From positions 430,443-494,442 of the forward strand of contig CM030940.1 of NCBI GenBank assembly GCA_018136815.1: 64,000 nucleotides of DNA, in the 5' to 3' direction. The notes below the pieces were generated by a model. It worked only from the letters and a program-made list of their open reading frames with translations. It did not search any database and was not told the origin of the DNA. This document shows, one piece after another, positions 52,215 to 63,487 of this stretch (position 1 is its first letter; each line of letters opens with the position of its first letter). The stretch is from Isochrysis galbana. Lineage: Eukaryota; Haptophyta; Isochrysidales; Isochrysidaceae. A program made the position numbers and the translations under genes.

Positions 52215-53399
52215 ACGGAGCTGGTCTGCTTCAACTGATCGGAAATGGCCAAATGAGCCGTGCGTTCCGCAGTCATGCAGTCTGAACGGCTAGCATACAC
52301 ACTCTCTTACCTTTTCAGCATACGGTCCGTTTCACGCTCGCACCTTTCCCTCGCTGCCTTCTGGCAGCTCTTCGCCCCGTCTAGCCCCAATTTGATCGGA
52401 CGTGGTATTGGCGACGATTCGGTGCTCGGTGACGTGTGCAAGCCGTGTACCCCGTTGCCCGTCCATCTTTCTAAATAGTGCGTGTTTCACTTGCAAGGCG
52501 CTCTAGAGGCACCGCGACCTCAGGTTCGGTTTTTTTTGACTGATGCCCCCTATGAGCAGGGTACGTCTTCTATCTACCCTCCCTTTGACCTCGAGTTTCA
52601 CCTTCTGTTTTCTTGCTAGCACGCTCGCTAGAGGCAAGAGGCACGCGAGAGGCTGGCAGAGGGACGAGGTTGGAGCCGAACAGGCGGCCAGGGGGGCTTC
52701 AAATGATGGCTGTGTGAGGTTCGTGGGGGACAGCCCAATTTTTTTCATTCTAGCGCCGGCGACAACGGTAAGCATTGCCTTTCTTCCTAATTTCGGGCAT
52801 CAGGGAGGAAAGGCAAAGACAACAGAAGGGCACTCGTGCACGAAATGTGAGGTGTGAGTGCGTGAGTGTGACGGACTGTAGGTTACGGATGGAACGGGAG
52901 GGACCGAATGGGACGGAAGGTAGGCGGCGGAAGGCACGGCATTTTGGCAATTTGCGGGCTGGACGGGCTGATCATCTCCCATGGCTGGAGGATGGATGGC
53001 GGGCAGTGGCGAGGGCGAGCGCGAGGACGGAGCGGACATAGCGGATAGCGAGTGTGAGTGGGTGAGTGAGTGGATTTGATTGGTGTTGTAAGATTGCTTG
53101 TTACAACGGGAGCGAGAGCGAGAGCGAGAACGAGAGAGCGAGGATCGACTGGGACGACGAACGAGGGCGACAAAGGCCGATAGGATACCAATCCGACTAG
53201 TCCGACAACAATCCGAGACACGCACGCTCGACTTTCACCCAACATCCCCCCACACTAGCGTATCTTTCCCCACTTGGGCGAGGAAGACACAGAAGGAAGG
53301 AAACAAGGAAGAGAAAGCCCTCCTCGTCCGCCGGTGGCTAGCGCCTCCCTCGTCAATCTCCGCCTCCACTCTGGAATGGCATCCGCTCCCGGTTAGCTT
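52215..53399. other. Intergenic, no supported gene
   Basis: Short overlapping open frames only. 53100-53145 is a (GAGCGA)n-type microsatellite. 53040-53075 has GTGAGTGA repeats. Nothing resembling an RNA gene was seen. Confidence 0.4.
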
Positions 53400-53885
53400 A
53401 CCTATATCCGAGTGGAGCGTCCTAGCGTTCTTGCCTGCCTCGTTGGTGCGCGCTCTCAGCCGGTTGACGGAGGGCCTACCCCTGCCACTCGCGACGGACG
53501 GCGCGGTGCCACCCCCTCGCCCTCTCGCGGTGGATCGTAGCCCCGTCTGCGTTGCTGCCGTCGATCTCGTCGAACCCTAGCTGCCGTGGAATTTCGCCAT
53601 CGCTTTCTGGTCGTCGAAGGATCCCCGATGCTCCTCTTGGGGAACGACTTCTTGGAAGCTCATCGGGCCTGCATCGACTATTCGCTCAACGCCGGCGACG
53701 ACAGCCGACAGCCGCCTCTCCCTCATCGTAGGGGGCAGTCGCGTCGATGCTCGTGTGTCCACTCGACCCCGACCCACCGCGCCTTTTCTCGCCGCTGCGG
53801 TGGACGTTGCCGCCCATTCTTCTTGATGAGCACACGCGCGTCCGCGAATCGCGTCACGCAACTCTCGCCAGCCCAACTGATGTAA
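53400..53885 (+). pseudogene. Ty3/gypsy aspartic-protease relic
   Basis: 53586-53700 encodes EFRHRFLVVEGSPMLLLGND and then FLEAHRACIDYS, which lines up with the protease C-terminal half of the intact chromovirus (FRHSFAVIEG-AMLLLGNDFLAAHSATISLD region). The preceding ~110 bases, in another frame with a stop, weakly match EGLPLPL. The DTGA active-site part is gone. An old fragment of a related but distinct element. Confidence 0.6.
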
Positions 53886-54193
53886 GCTGACAAGCTGATC
53901 CCCCAATCCCCAACACTGGTGCCAATGGCGGCATAGAAGGCGGAGGCGTCAATAGTGGCATGGTGGCGGAGGGCCGGAGGACGCGAGCCTCGCTAAATAA
54001 AAGAAAGGGAGCAAGGGGGAGCAAATAAATAAGGTGGCGTTCCGTCGAAAGAAGACCACGCGAACGTTTTATTTTTTATTTTGTTTGTGAACGGGTATCG
54101 TGGACATTTGGATGGCTCAACTTCATTCCGTCCCACATTCGACGGATTGCGACCTTAGCTAGCGCTAGTCGTGGTAGTGGCCAACTGGCCGAC
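53886..54193. other. Intergenic, no gene seen
   Basis: Lower-GC sequence with A-rich runs (54001-54035) and T-rich runs (54065-54085). No open frame of note. Confidence 0.4.
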
Positions 54194-54660
54194 TTATCCA
54201 AGCGGCTTGGATCGTCGAAAGGGTGGTGTGGAGGGCAGGCGGCTCGAATGCACTTTTATACTACTTATACCAAAATATTCCGGATTCCGGCGAGCAGCGA
54301 GCAGTGGAGCCACAGCTGAAGGTCGAGCCGCGTCGGACTCCGCGTCGAGCACCCATGACTGAACTTGTCTGAGCTCTGCGCCGAGACGAGCGGTGAGGAG
54401 CACTGAAAGCAGGAGGATCTCGTGTACCGTTGCCTCGGCAGCTCCAGGTGAGTAGAATTTCAGCGGGTCCGCCCTGTCGCCTTCCTCAGAAATGTCGAAC
54501 AACCCTGGTGACAGTTGTTGCCGAGGAGCCTCGTGCTGGACGGCCGCAAGAAGTCTTCAAAAAGCCTGCGCTGCTCCGGTGTCAACGAGTCCGCGAACGC
54601 GATGCACTTGGTGACCGCCTCGGTAGATGGTACATGAGGCCCTGCGGTGGCAGCACAGCG
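54194..54660 (-). CDS. Putative gene fragment, unknown function (two overlapping frames)
   Basis: On the minus strand, a frame reading VTKCIAFADSLTPEQRRLF and continuing EDFLRPSS (about 54610-54490) passes into another frame (54194-54502) with FYSPGAAEATVHEILLLSVL, then LTARLGAELRQVQSW. Both have natural-looking helical composition and may be joined by a frameshift or intron, but no exact junction with consistent GT-AG is obvious. No family recognised. Could be a degenerate gene. Confidence 0.3.
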
Positions 54661-55501
54661 CGCGGAGAGGGATGTGTGACAATGCTCGCCACGATTCCCG
54701 AGCGCGCGGGTGGGTAGCCAGACGGGCTAGGAGGAAGCGCACCGATAGTGTGGATGGGGTTCTGCGCGTAGGAGCGCGTAGGCAGGCCGGTGTCATCCTC
54801 CTCAGGCTGGGGCTGGAAGTGATGTGGGGCAGGGCAGGGGGCCATGTGGCGTGGGCAGGTAAATGAAAAAACGGCAGAATGTGATGGCGCGAACGACCAG
54901 TGAGGCTGTCTTCCGGTGCCCTGTGACCATTGGGATCGAACTCCACGGGCAAAAGTCCGACCGATCGCCGCCGCGCTCTCGCTGGAGCGCGGCGAAGGTC
55001 GGCCTGTCAGGCGGGTCGGTCGCCATCGCTCTGCCTCGGATTCGGATTCGAGCGGGGGGAGAGGAGGGGAAATCTTCCCCCGGTCCCATGATAAAAAAAT
55101 GTGGGCCTCCCGATCCGCCAGAGTTTTTTTTTACCCACCCTCCCCCACCTCTACTTGCGCATGCCTTGCTTGATGCAGGAGTACTTGCGACTAGCGTGGG
55201 TGTAGATAAGGAACTAGAAATAGGACGCGCTCTTCGCAAGCGCAGTTGTGTTGTGTGTGAACGACGCGGCGCCCCAGCGACCCGCGAGGGGGATCGTGCC
55301 CAGTGTGGATGTCAAGAGCACGAGGCGCCTCCCCATTGATCCCTACGTGGTGCATATGCATATGCATATGCCAGCCTAATCCTACCCTTGTGCTCACAAA
55401 CGGCCCACAAAAGAAGTAAATTTTCCAAGATGATATGGTTTGCCGGTGGCGCGTGTCCTGCACTCTTGGGTTCTCATTCCGCGATACCACCTCAAACGCA
55501 T
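54661..55501. other. Intergenic, no supported gene
   Basis: Contains a 158-codon plus-strand frame (54863-55339) of mixed low-complexity content that I do not accept as coding. A GCATATGCATATGCATATGC run near 55353-55370 is a short palindromic repeat. The end of this interval is the 3' flank of the UTP7-like gene. Confidence 0.4.
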
Positions 55502-58194
55502 CTACTTGGTGGTAGTGGTCGTGGGTGCGATGAAACGATCCAGGGGGTCATAGGGCTTCTGCGGCAGCTTCCCACCCGCCGCCGCCTTCGCCTTCTTTCG
55601 CTGCTTGGCCTGGCGTTGTGCCTCAAGCTGCTCGCGCCTCCTCTCGCGCTTCGCATCGATGATGTTGCTCTCCTTCTTCGCAGCGCGGCGCGACGCCTTG
55701 GAGCGGCCTCGCGTCTTGCGCTTCAAGCGTTTGTTCGCCTTGATCTCCGCTATGCGCTTCGCCTGCAACGAGGTCGCAGTAGTGCCAAAACGTGATCAGA
55801 GCAAATCGTCCGAGGATGGAAATGCAACCAAGGCGTGGCATTTCGGGCAAGAAGCGAATCTTCCCCGAAAGGATGGAGGGACGTTCGATAGCAGTCAGCG
55901 CTCAGCCTGCCGCCAATACTTTGTCTATGAAGAAAGGGGAGGCAGTGAAGGGATGAAGAGGGCGATGCCTCGGGGCAAATCCGATGCTCACCTTGTCTGC
56001 AGCCATCTCTTTTTGCCTCTCGCCCTGGTTGCGATCGACCTTGCCCAACATGTTGGGATCAAGCGTGATGGTGTCGGGAGGGAGTTTCTCAAGGAGCGCA
56101 ACCACCTACGGAAGTTCAATTTGGCGTCGAGGATTTCAGCTTGTGGTTTAGGGGCGGCTCCCGAAATGCGCTCCGAACAAGCTTTCACCAAATAAAATAA
56201 CTCGACCGACCACCATCATCGACTATCGTGAGGCTCAGTGCAAAGACGAGAGCGTTATCAAACTCCAAGACAAGACGGTGGACACACCTCGGACTCACGG
56301 CGTTGCTCTCTAGTTTCGTACGGATTGGCTTCGAAGGCGTCGAAATTGGGCTCTCCAGCACCAGGTACCAACATCGACGTGTATCCCTTGGAATGCCCGA
56401 TGCCGAGCACGTCCTCGAAGGGCACGAAGCGAATGCACTCGGCCTCCCGCCCGGGTAGTCGATGTGTCATGTACGGTACTGGTGGTCAAAACGTGTGTGG
56501 GGAGGGAGGGGCGAGGGGGCTCATTTGGCCCTCGAGGGTACGGCGCACAAGCGAATATTCGACGTCAGACCATCTCAAGGTGCGATGGCGCCAAGCGCAC
56601 TGTTGCTGGGAGTAGGACATGGCGAACAGATATTCCCCCGCCCATTACTCTCTTCGAGACACTCAGTGGATCCACCTCATGGATCCGCGAGCACACATTG
56701 GCATGTCAACTCACCTGATGCACGGGAGACCAGTCCATCACGAAAGACCTGCACTATGGAGCCACATGAAGCTGCGAGTAATCCGCGATCCGATATATCC
56801 ATGGAAGTCACCGGTCTTGGGGTCATGTACGAATGTAGCGGTCGATATGTCCGCACATCCCAAACCTTGAGCGTGCCGTCACGGCCCGCAGTCGCTAGGT
56901 ATCTTCCTCCCCGGTCGATGACGAGGTCGCACACAGGACCTTTATGGCAGAGCATTTTAGCGACAGGCTCACCCAGATTCGGCGTCCAGAGCGTGACGGT
57001 TCCATTTGAATGACCAAGATGAATGACCGCATTCCAAGGTGAGGCGCGCATGCAATCACAATCTCCCAGACGGGTTCGCATATCGGCAACATTCTCGCCC
57101 GTGGATATGTCGAGGTACCGCAGAATTCCTTGAGTACCCACAGTCGCTAGGAGCCAGTGATAGCGCAAGTAGGCCAGACGATTAACCTGCGCGAAATACA
57201 AGAAGAGGGGATACGCATCGTCCGAGAATCAGTCATGCTCCTTCCCGACATTCCAGTAGTGCCACATCGAGCAGCAGTGGCTTCGGTTGTGCACGAGATC
57301 TAAACGAAGGAAGCATGCAACGGCCCCGTGCCCACAGCGCTGGCAAAGTGTCCCGAGGCCGCACCTGCGGCCGATGTGTGCGCAAACAATGGAGCTCGGT
57401 GCCGGACTGGTCATAAATGTACAGATTCTTATGTTGGGCCACAGCGAACATGGTGTGGTCCCTTAAGAAGCTGACATCACGCACTGTCTCGCGTACCTAG
57501 ACACGGGCATAGTGGAAGGAGCTTGCTCCAAGAATGGAGTTGGGATTGAACGCAAGGCTGCATGGGGACAAGTTACGCTTCGCCAAGCGAACGGACAACA
57601 GTTTGCCGTTCCACGATACCCTCTGTAGAGCGCAACAGTCTGCCAATCCACCTATGCGCGGAAGCGCGGACGGGCTCTGATGACACGCAGAAAAGCAAGC
57701 GAGCCGGTATCTTTTCACACCTGGATCTCGCTGAGCACACGGAAGCCGCCGTCCCATTTGGCGACAGCAATGTGACCCTTCCGCCCACCAAGTAGCAATC
57801 GCCGGCCGTTGGAAGTGAATGCAATGCGGTATGGACCCAGCTGCTCCAGCTTCACGTCGTACGCCTTCTCCTTGGTCTGCTGGTCCACCATGGTGGAGAT
57901 CTGCGACTGGCGTGCGCGCGCAGTCCGCTCCAGTGGGCCCTCCGCCTCCAGATAGCCCGCCTCGGTGGGCTGCAGCACCTCGGCCTGCGCCGCTCGTCGC
58001 TCCGCCACGCTTATCTTCTTTTCCTGCCGCTTGATCCGTCGCTTGAGCTCGGGCTTGGTGACTCCCTTGGACGTGTTCCCTTCCCCCCGGCTGTACCGCG
58101 TATTGAGCCGCGTCTTCTCCGCCTTGGTCATCTTGGCGCTGCCTGCTGAAGCAGAGAGCAGTGGCATCCTACTCGCTCCGGCTGCCTTGCCCAT
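55502..58194 (-). CDS. UTP7: UTP7/WDR46 (BING4)-like small-subunit processome WD40 protein, six exons
   Basis: Six exons join in phase with GT-AG introns: 58194-57721, 57496-57365, 57186-56715, 56478-56288, 56105-55992 and 55762-55502 (1,644 nt, 547 residues; introns 178-236 bp). Diagnostic segments in order: [31 protein letters not shown] then [93 protein letters not shown] then [29 protein letters not shown] (BING4CT region), [20 protein letters not shown], and a Lys/Arg-rich tail ending YDPLDRFIA. The family is a nucleolar component of the U3 snoRNP/SSU processome needed for 18S rRNA maturation. The first exon could start further upstream, since the frame is open to an ATG at 58569, but that part is low-complexity. 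Confidence 0.92.
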
Positions 58195-59140
58195 CCTCTC
58201 CCTTCTCTCCGTCCTCGCGCCCAAGTGGCTCGGTCGCTCCTTGTGGCGCTGCAAGGGTAGTGGATCGCCCTTTGCCGCTCGCTCGCTCGGCCGGTCGCTC
58301 ACGCTCGGGGCCGCCGCTTGCGCTGACTCGTCCGCCGACCGGCCACTCCGCCGCGACGAGGCCTCGTGGAAGGGGGGTGGCGAGGGGGAGGGGGAGGGGG
58401 GAAGGGGGAGGGGGGAAGCGGGGGGGGAGAAGAGAGAAAGAAAGGCAGTGGGTAGAGAGAGAAGAGCGGGGGGGGGAGGGGGGAAGGCACGGACAGCAAC
58501 ACGCACGGAGGGGAAGAAGAGAGGAAAGTAGAATAGAGAATAGAGAGATGTCTCTCTACGAGTACACATGAGAGGGTTTGTTCTCTCCTCTAAAGTAGAA
58601 TAGAGACGTCTCTCTACGAGTACATATTCACATATTCACCCTCTACTTTACAAATATGTATGTTACCCCCCAGGAGCCAGCGCGGGGGCCCCCGAGGCGC
58701 TTGGTTGTGAGTGGCCGCAAGGAGCAGAATTTGGTGCCGTGGTCTTGGTAGACAAGGAGCCATTTGTGCGTGCGGTCCGGCATGCTCTGCAGATCAATGA
58801 TCAATGAGATCATGAGATCCAACTACGACTACGAGTGAACAAGTCAACAGACACGGACATTAGACAACTGAGAAACCTCCCTCCCTCTCCCTCTCTCCCT
58901 CTCTCTCCCTCACCTCTCTCTCCCTCTTTCCCTCGTCCCCCCCGCCCCCCCCCTCCCTCTCCCTCTCTCCCTGCCCCAGTGTGGGGTCAACTTGTTCAGC
59001 ATGGAGCATGGAGTCAACATGTTTAGTGTGGAGTCAACTTGTTCAGCATGTGTAGTCAACTTGTTGCGAGTGAGAGGAGGGTCGAGGCGACAGGCGTTGG
59101 TGGGGTGTTGGTGTTGGGTGTAACGCGCGCGCGCACGCAT
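58195..59140. other. Low-complexity flank and microsatellites
   Basis: 58376-58500 is G-rich (GGGGAGGGGGAG blocks). Two near-identical ~33-bp segments, about 58530-58566 and 58593-58625 (TAGAATAGAGA ... GTCTCTCTACGAGTACA), form a direct repeat. 58875-58975 is a CCCTCT microsatellite. 58983-59070 is a short tandem repeat of GTCAACTTGTTCAGCATG. No gene seen. Confidence 0.55.
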
Positions 59141-59149
59141 TCCACACAC

Positions 59150-59640
59150 CTGCCCCCTTGAGTTGAAGCCGTGTGTGATGATCGGTCTGCGGTCTGTGCC
59201 CTGCGACTGTTGCTGTTGCCTTCTGCGCTCGCGCCGACACGCACACAGGGCAGCACTTGACAAAGGCGAGGCACATGTTGCGCGTGACTGAGTCGCCGTA
59301 CGCTTCTGCCGCGGCCTTGTACAGCTGCACATCCTTCGCATGCAACTCTACGCAGAACAGGCAAGGAAGAGGGAAGAGGGCGTCAGGTGTGAGGGGCAGG
59401 GGAGGCGGGTGGGGGGTGGGGGGGGGGCGCACTCACTATTCTCGTGGACCACCTTCACTGCTCACTGCGTCGAAGGCTTCCTCGTACACGTACACCACGA
59501 CGCGCTTGCCAGTGGCCTTGGAGAGGAGAGTTGCTGGCTTGTTGGGCAACGTGGGCGCGAGCTCGTGGACGACGATCAGAAGGCGATCTGTCGGCGATCC
59601 CGTCTGGAAGGGGAATCGCACCATAACGGAAACGAGGGGC
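59150..59640 (-). CDS. Putative spliced integrase-like fragment (KRBA2/SCAND3-type zinc region)
   Basis: Minus-strand segment 59620-59470 encodes TDRLLIVVHELAPTLPNKPA then KRVVVYVYEEAFDA, and ends at a GTGAGC donor. After an AG, 59340-59220 encodes LHAKDVQLYKAAAEAYGDSV, then TRNMCLAFVKCCPVC. A piece near 59170, in another frame, reads FNSRGQV. The order (a repeated Y-x-x ... C-x2-C zinc end, then a RGQV strand) resembles integrases of KRBA2/SCAND3-type transposon-derived genes. The exon model is my inference; no catalytic DDE core is seen. Likely a relic of a DNA transposon or retroelement. Confidence 0.35.
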
Positions 59641-60579
59641 AATCCTGCCGCACAGGATTCCGAAAGACTTACCGAATAAGACGAGAGAAGTGCGGTGTGC
59701 CTAAGGGGGAGATGCGATGAGATTGCAAATTAAACCTGATTACAATCACTACGAAGACTGAAGTAGATAGAGAAACGCGGGGAAGATGGCGAATTAAACC
59801 TATTTGCGAGGCGCCTAGGTAGGAGGAAGAAAGGTGGGGAAACTTCCCTTCTCTTCGAGGGAAAGAGAGAGGGCGCTCCACAACCCAAGAACCCAAGATC
59901 CTATGCGTCCAAGCGAAGCTTTTGACCGAGAACGAGAACGAGAGAATTATAACGATAATACCGAACGAACGACGAAGAGAAGCCTAACGAGTGTCGATTC
60001 GCGAATGCGACACCCTTGCGCTTGGTTGGCCCGTAGTAGTGCACGCGCCCCCCCCCCCTCCCCAGATGGGACAATAGGCTTCTAATAGGTTATTCCATTA
60101 AGAGGTCAAGAGGTCTACCAGACCTGTTACCTGTTAATCGCGAGGCCAATCTCGGAGCGAGATCGCGTCCTTTCCCTCGCGGAGCGCAGAGAGACCCCCC
60201 ACGAGATATTTTGGGACCGGAGAATGCTTTGGACGAATCTTCCTGCCGTCGGCCGAGGAGAGGCGGACGGAGATTAATTTCTTAATAGTCTCACCGCACA
60301 CGCGACCGTGCAGCCTCTACTTTCTACTCACGTAGGAAACTTTCTACACCCCCAATCCGCCGGCCCTTTCCCCCCCGCCATCAGGCGACTCCCCCCGTGC
60401 ACTACTAGGGGGATAGGGGAAAAGGGCTTAGATATGGTCGGTGGCCCGCGCCCCCCCCCGGCGATCCGTTCCCCCCTTCCTCCTACGCCTACCGGGCTGG
60501 CGGCGGCCTCGGTCCCGACTTATCCTGTAAACAGGTGCGGGACTTACATATTTTCCGGTGAGCGGAGCTCTCGCTCCGC
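59641..60579. other. Intergenic, no supported gene
   Basis: 59925-59975 has GAGAACGAGAACGAGAG repeats. A C-run lies near 60048-60060. 60300-60580 has some similarity to the flank of repeat family R1. No gene or RNA seen. Confidence 0.4.
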
Positions 60580-61022
60580 CCACCCCCTTCTCCGCGCTCT
60601 CTCTCCCCTCTCCTGCGGGCACGCGCGATGGCGCGCCTGCGACAGGCCTGCAGCTGCCCCTGGCGACCCCTGGAGGCCTCTGGAGGCCAGCTCAGGGGGC
60701 AGAGGAGGCTGGGGCTGGGCCCTGGCCTCCCCTGCCTCTCCCTCGCTGGCGCTCCTGTGCCTCAGGGGTCCCCAATCTGCACCTGTCTGCCTGTCGAACA
60801 GGGGGGGAGGGGGGGTTGGAGCGATGGGCTGGCCACGACAGGCCAGGACGCGCGAGGCAGGCAAGCCTGCCAGTGAGAGAGTGGGTCAGCAAGGCATTCT
60901 GCTCCTGGCAAGCCATCAGGCGTGCCAGGAGCATGGGTGGTTCCTCCCCCATGGCAGGGGAGGAGTGGAGAGAGGGGGGGGCTCGTGCCCCCCCATGGGG
61001 CAACCAAGTATAAACTTAGTTG
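60580..61022 (+). repeat. Dispersed repeat family R1, copy 2
   Basis: Homologous to 14176-14600 in opposite orientation. The end AAGTATAAACTTAGTTG matches the AACTAAGTTTATACTT terminus of copy 1 and is itself palindromic, which would suit a transposon terminus. The long open frame 60308-61108 across it is compositional and starts outside the repeat. Confidence 0.7.
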
Positions 61023-61379
61023 AGAGGCGGACGGAGAGAGAGAGAAAGAGAGTCTCGCAGAGCGACTGCAGAACGAGAAGTCGAAGTCATGCCGGTTTAT
61101 TTCCTTAAACGAGCCAACAATTATAGTAACAGCAAAAACAAAATTCGAATCGCAAATTTCGAGACCAAAATCTGCAAACTTGGACTTGAGACCATGGGGA
61201 ATCCGAATCTGTGTGTCTTGTGCGTCAGTGGTAACACGGGGAACTGTTCAATTGTAATTGTGAGCGCGTACCTTACACGAATATTCATGCCTACAGCCTT
61301 CAGATGGGCAGGAATACAACAGAATCTTCTTATGTTTCCCCCCCCCCAATAGTTATTGTTATTGTGGTTGCCCCCCCCC

Positions 61380-61734
61380 GTAGAGACAGACGCCGCTGCT
61401 GCTTGGCGTCGAGCACGTCCCAGTTCTTGATTGAGAAGGTGGACGATCTCATCACGTTTTGCGGCATCCATGGCGCGGCTCTTGAAACTTGAAATCAGCC
61501 ACCAGCTGATAAAAGAGAAAAGAGTCTCTTTGCCTCCTCCCACTGCTGCGGTGCCACACCTGCAAGGATTTCCTGGGTGAGTTGCCGCCAGCGGTTTCTT
61601 CCATAAACACCCTGGTCTCCATACTCTCACCGACGAGAATTTCGTACGTTGTAGTGTCGAAAAGTCGCAAGCAGGCACCGTTGTAGCCCGTAAGGGCACC
61701 ACCATAAGAACGACCATAAGATTCATCGTAACAG
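61380..61734 (-). CDS. Putative two-exon gene fragment, unknown function
   Basis: Minus strand. An exon at 61734-61560, bounded by a TTAG acceptor and a CAG/GTGTGG donor, encodes GALTGYNGACLRLFDTTTYE then ILVGESMETRVFMEE. A 79-bp GT-AG intron (61559-61481) joins it in phase to SRAMDAAKRDEIVHLLNQEL then GRARRQAAAASVS. Natural-looking protein with consistent splice phases supports coding. The family is not recognised. Upstream exons would lie in or beyond the AGCT-rich repeat at 61.8-62.3 kb. The downstream end is unclear because of G-runs. Confidence 0.4.
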
Positions 61735-61809
61735 CTAACAGCACCGTAAGATTAAGGTATGAACAGAGACAGAGTACGAGGTGACTGCGACTGCAAGCGA
61801 AATGGGACA

Positions 61810-62320
61810 GGGACAGCCACCCTGACAGCTTACGGGGGGGAATAGCGCCTGGGGGCTCGAGGACAGCCCCCCGATAGCTACCGGCGCCCGTCGTTTTCCC
61901 CCAATAGCTGTTGGCGCCCGTCGTTTCCCCCCCAATAGCTATCGGGGATCGGGGGCCGCCTTTCGCCCCCTATAGCTATTGAGGTGTCGTTCCGTCAATA
62001 TGTGGGGCATCAGCATCAGTCGAATTGAGCGATCAAATGTCCATAGTTTTTTATACAACAATATTCACACGTGACCCTAGTATCGGCGTTTGGGGGCCGA
62101 CCTTAAAACGCGATAGCTCCCCGGTCCCCGGGGGAGGGAAAACCTCCCATGCATTAGCTCTCGGGGGATGTTCTCGTGTTTCTCGTTTCTCGTTCCCCCG
62201 GTAGCTCTCGGCGGGGCTGTTGGCGATCGGGAGAAAATTTCCCGCCGATAGCTCTCGGGGGGCCCCGAGAGCTCCTGGGGAGCGTTGGCTCCTGGGGGGC
62301 AACATGCCAGCCGAGTGTCG
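61810..62320. repeat. Degenerate AGCT-centred repeat cluster
   Basis: Within 500 bp the motif (A/G)ATAGCT or AGCTCTCGG, followed by G- or C-runs, recurs at least eight times on both strands (CCCAATAGCT, CCTATAGCTATTG, GATAGCTCTCGGGG). A 30-bp direct duplication built on GGCGCCCGTCGTTT lies at 61880-61925. Spacing is irregular. Could be a minisatellite or a cluster of protein-binding sites. Confidence 0.55.
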
Positions 62321-62401
62321 AATGAGGAACGTTTGCTCGTAGTTTACGTTTCTATTGTTCAACTTTCAGATACTCTACTCCTACTCTCTCATATTAGCGC
62401 T

Positions 62402-63013
62402 CTAGTTTTCCATTTTTGAGAGGTCTAAAGTACTTTGATTGGAGCGCCGAGTGGCGCGGCGCGGCGGAGCCCTGCGAATGCCGCCGCTCTCGAACGCGCC
62501 AAAGGCCCTCGGCGCCTTCATGATCGGTGCGCCGCGCAGGCTGGAGCGGAGCACGCACCATACTGTTCTCCAAGCATACGGCGCCAGCGTCATGCGACCG
62601 CTCCGATTCCTACATCGCCGCCGCCGCTGCAGGAATGGGGATGATCAACACGTTTGTGGCGTGGCACATGGTGTCACAACGAGCCAAGGTGTGGCTGCCA
62701 GCTGCGAGTTGTCGAGTGTCCAGCGTGCCCGAAAGACTAGGCGTGGAGCAGGACCGAGTATGATGCTCGTAGCTCTGGCTCGTGGCTCAGTCGTCGTCAT
62801 GTCACGCAGGTTTTGAATCTGCCCAGCGAGCACACCCAGGACGTTGCCAGCCGATGACAAGCTCCTACACAATCGAGCGTGCCTTTGGTTCTTATCGTCG
62901 AACTCCACGCACGCTGTCCGTGCATCGAGCACGTGCGAGCAGCTCGAAGCATGCTGTGACAATTGGCACTTCAATACCTCTTGCACACAACGATCTCCGA
63001 AATTTACGTTCAC
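62402..63013 (-). CDS. Putative exon(s), unknown function
   Basis: The minus-strand frame 62645-63013 contains VLKCQLSQHASSCSHVLDAR, then TACVEFDDKNQRHARLC and SSAGNVLGVLAGQIQNLRDM, which looks like a natural helical protein. The part after TTTEP is less convincing and may be intronic. A second minus-strand frame (62402-62593) is weak. No family is recognised and no complete gene model is possible. Confidence 0.3.
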
Positions 63014-63487
63014 TTCTTTCTTCTGCTTCTACCCTACTTCTACCACTCCTACTCCTACTTCTAGTACTTGTTACTTGTACTCCTCCTCCTCCTCCCGTAC
63101 TTCTACTCCTACTCGATTCATAATGGTGTGGCTTGCAATCAATGAACAAGAATGGACTTCAGGCACCTTGTTTCTGTCAATGAAAGTAGTAAGGGTACGA
63201 GCGGGCGGGCGTTGTGCTATTGTAGTGTAGGGGCATACGACTAGGATCTACGATGCACTACCTGCTATTTGCAATGCCATATGTAATGCAATGGTCGTCT
63301 TACTACGAGTGTCTTTGAAATCATAGTCTCACGTCTCACGTTGTGACCGATCAAGAGCGGCCGGAGGACGCCTCCCCGGCCCTACGGTATACCCACCTCC
63401 CTGCCCCCTGCCCCTGCATCCTTGCTCCGACCGGGCGAGCCTTTCCGCATTGGGGTCCCAATGGCGTCCCTAATTGAAAACTTCTCC
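63003..63487. other. Pyrimidine microsatellite and intergenic sequence
   Basis: 63015-63118 is a TACTTCTAC/CTCCTCCTC-type pyrimidine-rich microsatellite. 63120-63487 has no gene; it is the 3' flank of the ATP-grasp gene. Confidence 0.5.

Noticed and set aside
60308-61108. 266-codon plus-strand frame.
   Set aside because: It runs through dispersed repeat R1 and C-rich sequence; the similarity to 14190-14373 is nucleotide repeat homology, not a conserved protein.
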